The notes under the pieces were generated by a model. It was not told the origin of the DNA. It did not search any database and saw nothing but the letters and a program-made list of their open reading frames with translations. From positions 1-55,159 of the forward strand of contig QEVJ01000019.1 of the NCBI GenBank assembly GCA_003576845.1: a stretch of DNA of 55,159 nucleotides, in the 5' to 3' direction. How positions within the stretch are numbered: position 1 is the first letter of the stretch; the number at the start of each line of letters is the position of its first letter. Shown here piece by piece: positions 50,498 to 55,159 of this stretch. Position numbers and translations under genes: made by a program. This stretch comes from Planctomycetota bacterium (GTDB lineage Bacteria > Planctomycetota > Planctomycetia > Pirellulales > PLA5).

Positions 50498-51019
50498 ATG
50501 ATTTGTCGCGTCGCATTGAATCTCTTGGTCGTTGTTCTGCTTGCCGGAGCGGCCGCCGCGCAGGACTTTCCACAGCCCGGAAAGGAGCATGTTCACCTCA
50601 AAAAAATGGAGGGAACCTGGGACGCGGTGTTGGAGATGCAGGGCCAGAAATTCAACGCCGAAGCGACATACAAGTCGATCTGCGGCGGCATGTGGATGGC
50701 CAACGAATTCAAGGGCGACTTGGGCGGCGTCGCCTATACGGGCCATGGACTCGATGGCTACGACCAAACGAAGAAGAAGTACGTCGGCATCTGGGTGCAG
50801 TCGATGACGAGCGCGCCCATGCACTACGAGGGAACGATGGACGACAAGGGCGTCCTCACGATGACCGGCACGCACACCGGCCCCGACGGCAAGCCGGAGA
50901 ACTTCAAGAACACGACCGCTTGGAAGGACAAAGACCACTTCACGTTCAAGATGTACATGGTCCCGGCCGAGGGCGGGGAACAATTGGCGTTTACGATCGA
51001 GTACACGCGGAAGAAGTAA
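50498..51019 (+). CDS. DUF1579 exported protein
   Basis: A 173-residue exported protein. The signal peptide MICRVALNLLVVVLLAGAAAAQ is followed by a lipocalin-like DUF1579 domain: EHVHLKKMEGTWDAVLEMQG, the conserved CGGMWMANEFKGDLGGVAYTGHGLDGYDQTKKKYVGIWVQSM, and EGTMDDKGVLTMTGTHTGPDGKPENFKNTTAWKDKDHFTFKMYM. The family is widespread in soil and planctomycete genomes and has no defined activity. GAGGAG lies about 10 nt upstream of the ATG. It follows the CBM9-like gene by 178 nt. Confidence 0.87.
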   Translation: MICRVALNLLVVVLLAGAAAAQDFPQPGKEHVHLKKMEGTWDAVLEMQGQKFNAEATYKSICGGMWMANEFKGDLGGVAYTGHGLDGYDQTKKKYVGIWVQSMTSAPMHYEGTMDDKGVLTMTGTHTGPDGKPENFKNTTAWKDKDHFTFKMYMVPAEGGEQLAFTIEYTRKK

Positions 51020-51093
51020 CCGGGCAGATCCCGGCCCGGCGCGAACCCGCCGCCATCCCGGCGGGTCCGTATCTTGCGGGTTGCACCGATCCT

Positions 51094-51162
51094 GTGGGAG
51101 GCGAATCCCTTCGCCGACCCAGGCGCTAACCGGCGCCATCGGCGAAGGGATTAGCCTCCCAC
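51094..51162. repeat. Hairpin repeat GTGGGAGGCGAATCCCTTCG
   Basis: The 24-nt arm 51094-51117 pairs with 51139-51162 with a single mismatch. The 21-nt loop contains GGCGC-TAACC-GGCGCC, which can form a nested hairpin. It is a third REP-like palindrome family; a weaker relative (GCGAACGGATTCGCCTCCCG) is at 53963-53982. It lies between the DUF1579 gene and hflX, where it may end the upstream transcript. Confidence 0.85.
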
Positions 51163-51244
51163 GGGAATCTCGCCCGGAGTTACCGCCGGCGCGATCCGCC
51201 ATTGACGCCCTTGCGTATAATGAGGGTGTGACACGGACCTTACC

Positions 51245-51260
51245 AGGAGTCTGACGTATC
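51245..51260 (+). promoter_or_regulatory. Ribosome binding site 8 nt before an in-frame ATC upstream of hflX
   Basis: AGGAG (51245-51249) has ideal spacing only to the ATC codon at 51258-51260. That codon is in the hflX frame with no stop before the gene. The annotated GTG at 51306 has no Shine-Dalgarno. See the finding on hflX initiation. Confidence 0.45.
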
Positions 51261-51305
51261 GCTACGGACCTCAATCGAACGGAAAGCGTCGACAACGAAC
51301 GCGCG

Positions 51306-52601
51306 GTGCTCGTCGGCGTCGTCCTCACCGACCGAGCCGACGCGCGGGCGGCCCTAGACGATCCTTTGGAAGAGCTGGCCGGGCTGGCGGAATCTGCCGG
51401 GGCCGACGTCGCCGGGCGGATCGTGCAGCGGCGAGCCCAGCCCGACGTGACCTTCTACCTCGGCAAGGGCAAGGTCGACGAACTGCGGCAGCTAGTCGTC
51501 AGCGAAGAGGCCGACGTCGCCCTGTTCGACAACGACCTCAGCCCAGGGCAAAAGCGCAACCTCGAAAAGGAACTCAAGGTCAAGGTGCTCGACCGCACCG
51601 AGCTGATCTTGGACATCTTCGCCACGCGGGCCCGAACGCACGAAGCTCGCCTCGCCGTGGAACTGGCCCAGCTCGAATACGCCCTGCCGCGGCTCAAGCG
51701 GATGTGGACGCACCTATCGCGAATCAAGAAGGGGATCGGCATGCGCGGTCCCGGCGAAAAGCAGATCGAAGAAGACCGCCGGATTGTCGAGCGGCGGATT
51801 CGCGACTTGCGCGAGGAACTCCACACGATCGAGCGCCGCCGCGAGCGGCAGGTCGCCTCGCGCCACGACCGGCTCACGATCTCGCTCGTCGGGTACACAA
51901 ACGCCGGCAAGAGCACGCTGCTCAACAAGCTCACCGGTTCGGACGTGCTGGCTATGGATCGCCTGTTCGCCACGCTCGACACTCGCACCCGGCGATGGCA
52001 ACTGCCGGGTTGGGGACCTGTGCTGCTCAGCGACACGGTGGGGTTCATTCGCGACCTGCCGCACCAGTTGATCGCCAGCTTCAAGGCGACGCTCGAAGAG
52101 ACCCGCCAGGCGGACCTGTTGCTGCACGTGGCCGACGCCAGCAGCCCGGACGTCGTCCATCAGATCGCATCGGTTTACAGTGTGCTCGAGGAGTTGCACG
52201 TCGAAGCGAAGCGGACGCTGCTCGTGCTCAACAAGGTCGACGCGATTGACGAAGGCGCCGTCCACCGGCTGCTGGATCGGTTCCCGAACGCCGTGGCGAT
52301 CAGCGCCCGCAGCGGATACGGCTTGGACCGCCTGGCCGCGGTCGTAAGCGAGTCGCTTACCGACGGCTTTCTCGACCTCGACATCGAAACGAGCGTCGAC
52401 AACGGCAAGCTCCTCGCCTATCTCGCGTCGCACGGCGAAATCCGCTCGAAGCGGTTCGGCGACGAACGGGTCGTCATCCACTGCCGAATGCCGGCCGAGC
52501 ATTTCGGCCGCATGGACAAGACCGGCGCCGTTATTCGGCAGCACGCGAACGGCTCGGCGAATGGTAATGGGCAGGTGGTCAGGCAAGCGGTGAACGAGTG
52601 A
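51306..52601 (+). CDS. hflX: GTPase HflX
   Basis: A ribosome-associated GTPase of 431 residues from this start. The N-terminal HflX domain has FYLGKGKVDELRQLV and DLSPGQKRNLEKEL, then LIL-DIFATRARTHEARLAVELAQLEYALPRL and GPGEKQIEEDRR. The G domain shows G1 GYTNAGKST, G3 DTVGFIRDLP and G4 NKVD. HflX splits stalled or inactive ribosomes. The N-terminal family block ERAVLVGV begins right at or before this GTG, and the in-frame upstream codons read IATDLNRTESVDNERAVLVGV from ATC 51258, which looks like the normal HflX N-terminus. The true start is therefore probably upstream and non-canonical. Confidence 0.93.
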   Translation: MLVGVVLTDRADARAALDDPLEELAGLAESAGADVAGRIVQRRAQPDVTFYLGKGKVDELRQLVVSEEADVALFDNDLSPGQKRNLEKELKVKVLDRTELILDIFATRARTHEARLAVELAQLEYALPRLKRMWTHLSRIKKGIGMRGPGEKQIEEDRRIVERRIRDLREELHTIERRRERQVASRHDRLTISLVGYTNAGKSTLLNKLTGSDVLAMDRLFATLDTRTRRWQLPGWGPVLLSDTVGFIRDLPHQLIASFKATLEETRQADLLLHVADASSPDVVHQIASVYSVLEELHVEAKRTLLVLNKVDAIDEGAVHRLLDRFPNAVAISARSGYGLDRLAAVVSESLTDGFLDLDIETSVDNGKLLAYLASHGEIRSKRFGDERVVIHCRMPAEHFGRMDKTGAVIRQHANGSANGNGQVVRQAVNE

Positions 52602-52610
52602 TGACTGCGG

Positions 52611-52652
52611 CCGATTGGTGAATAGAAAGTGGTGAATTGAGAATAGTGAATG
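52611..52652 (+). repeat. TGGTGAATTGAGAATAGTGA word repeat containing the GNAT start
   Basis: GATTGGTGAATAGAAAGTGG then TGAATTGAGAATAGTGAATG. A short-period family built on GTGAAT/GAATAG words; its last ATG (52650) is the start codon of the GNAT gene. The same opening GATTGGTGAATA occurs before the Hint-domain gene (31360-31371). Confidence 0.65.
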
Positions 52653-53138
52653 GATTCGGCGATTGCGATCGTTGAGGCGGATCTTTCGCGCGAGGATCAT
52701 CAGCGCGACGTGGTGGCGATGGTCGACGCGTATGCCCGCGACCCGATGGGCAACGACGGGCCGCTTTCGGACGACGTTTACGACCGACTCATCGACGGCT
52801 TGCGCGGGCATCCGACGACGCTCGTCTATCTGGCCTACGCGGGCGGCGAAGTGGTCGGCATTGCGACCTGTTTCGTCGGTTTCTCGACGTTCTACGCCCG
52901 GCCGCTCGTCAACATTCACGATCTCGGCGTCGTGCCGGCGTTTCGCGGCCGCGGCGTGGGGCGAGAACTGCTCGCGGCCGTCGAAGCGAAGGCCCGCGAA
53001 CTCGGCTGTTGCAAGATTACGCTCGAAGTGCTCAGCGACAACGTCCGGGCGCGTGCGATCTACGAACGGGCCGGGTTCGGTCCCGCAGTCTACGGCGGCA
53101 ACACGAGCGGGACGCTGTTCTACGCGAAAGTGCTGTAA
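52650..53138 (+). CDS. GNAT-family N-acetyltransferase
   Basis: A 162-residue acetyl-CoA-dependent acetyltransferase. The N-terminal helix region DHQRDVVAMVDAYARDP is followed by the strand VVGIATCFVGFSTF, the acetyl-CoA pyrophosphate loop VVPAFRGRGVGRELLAAVEAKA (Q/RxxGxG/A as RGRGVG at about 97-102) and the C-terminal GCCKITLEVLSDNVRARAIYERAGF. Many relatives have unknown small-molecule or protein-amine substrates. The start codon is part of a word repeat and there is no Shine-Dalgarno beyond GTGA words. Confidence 0.9.
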   Translation: MDSAIAIVEADLSREDHQRDVVAMVDAYARDPMGNDGPLSDDVYDRLIDGLRGHPTTLVYLAYAGGEVVGIATCFVGFSTFYARPLVNIHDLGVVPAFRGRGVGRELLAAVEAKARELGCCKITLEVLSDNVRARAIYERAGFGPAVYGGNTSGTLFYAKVL

Positions 53139-53176
53139 CTCGCGCGACGCGTCCCCGTCGATCGCAGGGTTGAAAG

Positions 53177-53345
53177 CATCCGCAGATGTCGCCGATGGGC
53201 ACAGATAAGAATGACCGAAAGGTCCTACCGATGACGCATTCGATTATCATTGCCCCTTCTTTATGAAATCGAACGCTGCGTGCCGATAGCGAGAGCGCAT
53301 CGGAATTGCGGCGTTTTCTGCGCCAGTCTGCGACATCTGTGGATG
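53177..53345. repeat. Inverted pair of CATCCGCAGATGTCGC words between convergent genes
   Basis: Left arm 53177-53213 (CATCCGCAGATGTCGCCGAT...CAGATAAGAATG) and right arm 53314-53345 (TTTTCTGCGCCAGTCTGCGA...CATCTGTGGATG) are imperfect reverse complements about 100 nt apart. The unit has an 8-10-nt period (CGCAGATGT, CGCAGACTGG). It lies between the GNAT stop and the thpR stop. Confidence 0.8.
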
Positions 53346-53363
53346 AACTGCATTCCGCGCGTC

Positions 53364-53942
53364 TCAGCCGGTCAGTTCCGCGCGTTCGAGGGCCTCGTAG
53401 ATCGGGCCCTCAGGCCGCAGTTCGCTGCTGAACAGGACGACCTCGTCGACTTCCATCGAGCCGCCCTCGAATCCGGCGTTTCCAGCGAGCAGTTCTCCCA
53501 AGGCCTCTTGAGCGGGACCGCCGTTGCGGACGCGGCCGATGGTCAGGTGCGGCTCGTACCGCCGGCCTTCGCGGCGAAAGCCGATCTTCGTCATCGCGGC
53601 GTCGACGGCTTCGGCAAGGGACACGAGGCATTCGCCGCCCGCGCCGGCGCCGAGCCAAAGCGTTCGGGGACGGGCGGCGTTGGGAAACGCTCCGGCGCCG
53701 GCGACCTCCATGCGAAACGGCGCCACCGAACGAGCCGCCTCGGCCAAGGCCCGGCAGATCTCGGCCAAATCCCGCGGGTCCACGTCGCCGAGAAACTTTA
53801 CCGTCCAGTGCAGGTTCTCCGGCGCAACCCACTTGACCTCAGCCGCGGTTGCCGCCCGGGTGAGCCGTTTGGCAAGCTTTAACGCCCGGCCGACGACGTC
53901 GGGCGGCGTTTCGACGGCGATGAAGGTCCGCAATTTGGCCAT
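53364..53942 (-). CDS. thpR: RNA 2',3'-cyclic phosphodiesterase (ThpR/LigT)
   Basis: A 192-residue 2H phosphoesterase. Both catalytic HxTx motifs are present: HWTV at H45/T47 (ENLHWTVKFLGDV) and HLTI at H132/T134 (YEPHLTIGRVRN). The N-terminus MAKLRTFIAVETPP and the C-terminal LFSSELRPEGPIYEAL match the family. It hydrolyses RNA 2',3'-cyclic phosphates to 2'-phosphates, an RNA-repair or tRNA-processing activity. It is convergent with the GNAT gene across the word-repeat pair. Confidence 0.93.
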   Translation of the reverse strand: MAKLRTFIAVETPPDVVGRALKLAKRLTRAATAAEVKWVAPENLHWTVKFLGDVDPRDLAEICRALAEAARSVAPFRMEVAGAGAFPNAARPRTLWLGAGAGGECLVSLAEAVDAAMTKIGFRREGRRYEPHLTIGRVRNGGPAQEALGELLAGNAGFEGGSMEVDEVVLFSSELRPEGPIYEALERAELTG

Positions 53943-54435
53943 GTGATCTGTCGTGCTAATCAGCGAACGGATTCGCCTCCCGCGATTTCGGGAAAACCGT
54001 TACGCCGCGCGTGGCGATCGTGGCGAATGCGCCGGCGACCATCTCCGCCGGCACACGCGAATCGCGCCGCGGCGAGTCTAATCCTTTCGCGGCGGCGTTT
54101 CAAACGACGCTTCGCAAACCTCGGCACGAGCCGCACAACCACCCCGCGCCAGGCGCAACAACCGCTGCCGGCGGCGTTTACCGCCGCCGTCGGTACGCCG
54201 ATTGCGTCGCGGTTGTGCGGGCTTTACACGTGGTGACAGCATCGCGTTTCTTCATGGAATTCGCCGCAAATTCTAGTCGATGCAACTGTCAGCCAACCGC
54301 CGCGCCGAAGCGGAAACTTTACCCATATACACCGACCGCACCGAGCAAAACCGTCACTCCGAACCGGCCCTCGCCGAAGCAGCAAGTCGGCGCGGGTCCT
54401 CAGGCGGCCAACGAAACAGGGGAAGGAGCCATCCG
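53943..54435. other. Intergenic region upstream of csrA
   Basis: About 490 nt between divergent thpR and csrA. A GCGAACGGATTCGCCTCCCG word (53963-53982) is related to the hairpin at 51094. The rest has no convincing gene. GAAGGAG lies 7 nt before the csrA ATG. A promoter for csrA is expected but was not identified. Confidence 0.45.
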
Positions 54436-54648
54436 ATGCTCGTTCTATCTCGACAGCGCGACGAAAGCATCATTATCGGCGACAACGTCGTCGTGACCAT
54501 CGTCGACATCCGCGGCGACAAGGTGCGGCTGGGCATCGAAGCCCCGAAGGAAGTGCCCGTCCACCGGCAGGAAGTCTACGAAGCGATCCGCCGCGAAGCA
54601 CAAAAGGCCCGCAACGACGCGGACGCGGCGGCCGGCGACGCCAAGTAG
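54436..54648 (+). CDS. csrA: Carbon storage regulator CsrA/RsmA
   Basis: A 70-residue RNA-binding translational regulator, full length for the family (about 60-75). The conserved LVLSRQRDESIIIGDNVVVTIVDIRGDKVRLGIEAPKEVPVHRQEVYEAI is complete, including the RNA-contacting R6 and the GIxAPxxxxVxRxEV block near 33-49. It recognises GGA motifs in mRNA leaders. GAAGGAG gives a strong ribosome site and itself contains GGA words. Alone in its transcript as far as seen. Confidence 0.96.
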   Translation: MLVLSRQRDESIIIGDNVVVTIVDIRGDKVRLGIEAPKEVPVHRQEVYEAIRREAQKARNDADAAAGDAK

Positions 54649-54673
54649 ACTCGTTGCGCTCGCCGCGTCGTTC

Positions 54674-54722
54674 TCCAAACACAGAGAACACAGAGGCGAT
54701 GCACAGGGGGCACAGTGAAAGC
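54674..54722 (+). repeat. CACAGAGAACACAGAGGCG word repeat
   Basis: AACACAGAGAACACAGAGGC then GATGCACAGGGGGCACAGTG, a single arm of the ACACAGAGG family (period 8-10). The same family in the opposite sense occurs at 37322-37341 (AAACCTCCGTGGCCTCTCTG), and a related one at 48531-48570 and 48609-48628. Confidence 0.75.
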
Positions 54723-54727
54723 CCCTG

Positions 54728-55024
54728 CTACGGCGCCGCCAGGTGCGAGACGGGCGGTGCGAGCCGGCGAAGCTGCGAATACTCGTCGAGCGTCACCGTC
54801 GTCAGCTCGCCGTCGTCTCGTTGCAGCACGATCAAGTCGCTAAACACCTTATCGTCGCCGCTGCGGCGAAAGTGCAAGCTGTGCCGCCGCCGCTCCGTTC
54901 GCACGACCGTTCCGACCGTCGTCGTCGTCCAGCGCTTCAGCCCAACCTTGACCTCATGGACCAACTCAACGCGATCCCCACGCCGAAGCTCGTCAAACAA
55001 CGCTAACGTCGCGTTCGCGGACAT
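54728..55024 (-). CDS. Conserved small protein of unknown function
   Basis: A 98-residue protein: LALFDELRRGDRVELVHEVKVGLKRWTTTTVGTVVRTERRRHSLHFRRSGDDKVFSDLIVLQRDDGELTTVTLDEYSQLRRL. The composition suggests a small beta-barrel (SH3/KOW-like) with a strongly basic edge. The phrases 'RGDRVELVHEVKVG' and 'DDKVFSDLIVL.RDDGELTTVTLDEY' appear to be a conserved planctomycete family without a name I can give. It is convergent with csrA. The ATG at 55024 follows TTAGCG-type sequence without a clear ribosome site and lies beside a GGTTAGAGG word repeat. Confidence 0.72.
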   Translation of the reverse strand: MSANATLALFDELRRGDRVELVHEVKVGLKRWTTTTVGTVVRTERRRHSLHFRRSGDDKVFSDLIVLQRDDGELTTVTLDEYSQLRRLAPPVSHLAAP

Positions 55025-55159
55025 GGAGAATAGAGGTTAGAGGTTGGAGATTAAGGGTTAGGTAACAGTTTAGCCGTCTGAAGTTCGTATTGTCGGTTTG
55101 TGGGGTGTTCGTTTATGACATGGCTCATTGACAGAACTTGGTCGAGTGAGCCGTGGTAT
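55025..55159. repeat. End of window: GAGGTTAGAGGTTGGAG word repeat, no gene
   Basis: 55029-55061 reads AGAGGTTAGAGGTTGGAGAT then TAAGGGTTAGG, a single arm of the family at 34619-34709, directly upstream of the minus-strand small-protein gene. The remaining 100 nt are lower in GC, with no supported feature. Confidence 0.6.

Overview
The window is GC-rich bacterial chromosome and reads as a member of the Planctomycetota, probably close to the Pirellulales. The evidence is an SLA1-homology (SHD1) protein, copies of the helix motif typical of planctomycete DUF1559 pilin-like proteins, a planctomycete-type export leader (RLAVEQLDARLCLA), PEP-CTERM proteins, genes of the tetrahydromethanopterin/methanofuran C1 pathway outside archaea, and a non-discriminating-type aspartyl-tRNA synthetase. 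About 45 genes are supported. No rRNA, tRNA or CRISPR array was seen; one RNA gene, the small SRP RNA, was found. Layout: 1-1261 holds a RAYT (IS200-like) transposase between 17-bp inverted repeats, then a DUF2752 protein. 1366-6348 holds a uronate isomerase-like enzyme, two tandem membrane paralogues, an exported protein and peptidase T. 6640-8308 is a lower-GC three-gene minus-strand island with a DUF433/DUF5615 toxin-antitoxin-like pair. 8603-12026 is a minus-strand molybdate/tungstate-type ABC transporter whose binding protein has two fused domains. 12598-16463 holds the SHD1 protein, a CPBP membrane protease, a NarL-type regulator and a small protein. 17165-22862 holds aspS and then a coupled operon of a thioredoxin-fold lipoprotein and mfnD/mfnF/mfnE-like genes. 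22894-23906 is a nucleotidyltransferase-like/HTH pair behind a palindromic promoter. 

24031-27272 holds an exported protein, a PilZ protein and a divergent receiver protein whose phospho-acceptor Asp is Glu. 27746-30589 holds the most unusual gene, a surface-type protein with five 53-residue repeats each carrying an intact pilin-type helix (LLLPAVQKVREAAARM), followed by a protein-lysine-methyltransferase-like gene. 30792-32768 holds an unknown protein and a membrane protein with a Hint (intein-like) domain. 32841-34639 is a two-component system. 34770-37224 is the classic SRP RNA-dnaX-ybaB block without recR, and dnaX carries an A10 slippage run with a stop in both alternative frames. 37382-42483 holds an ABC-2 exporter, two small membrane proteins and an AlaC-type aminotransferase. 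42668-45557 is an operon of two PEP-CTERM proteins. 46119-48513 holds two Cys/Met PLP enzymes. 48817-55024 holds a CBM9-like/SnoaL fusion, a DUF1579 protein, HflX, a GNAT, ThpR, CsrA and a small protein. 

The intergenic DNA is equally distinctive. Most spacers hold short-period 'word' repeats (period about 6-10 nt), often as inverted pairs with 30-50 nt arms. In this window these repeats supply stop codons, start codons and Shine-Dalgarno-less leaders to real genes. All positions and motifs come from reading the sequence; family names rest on remembered motif knowledge and no database search was run.
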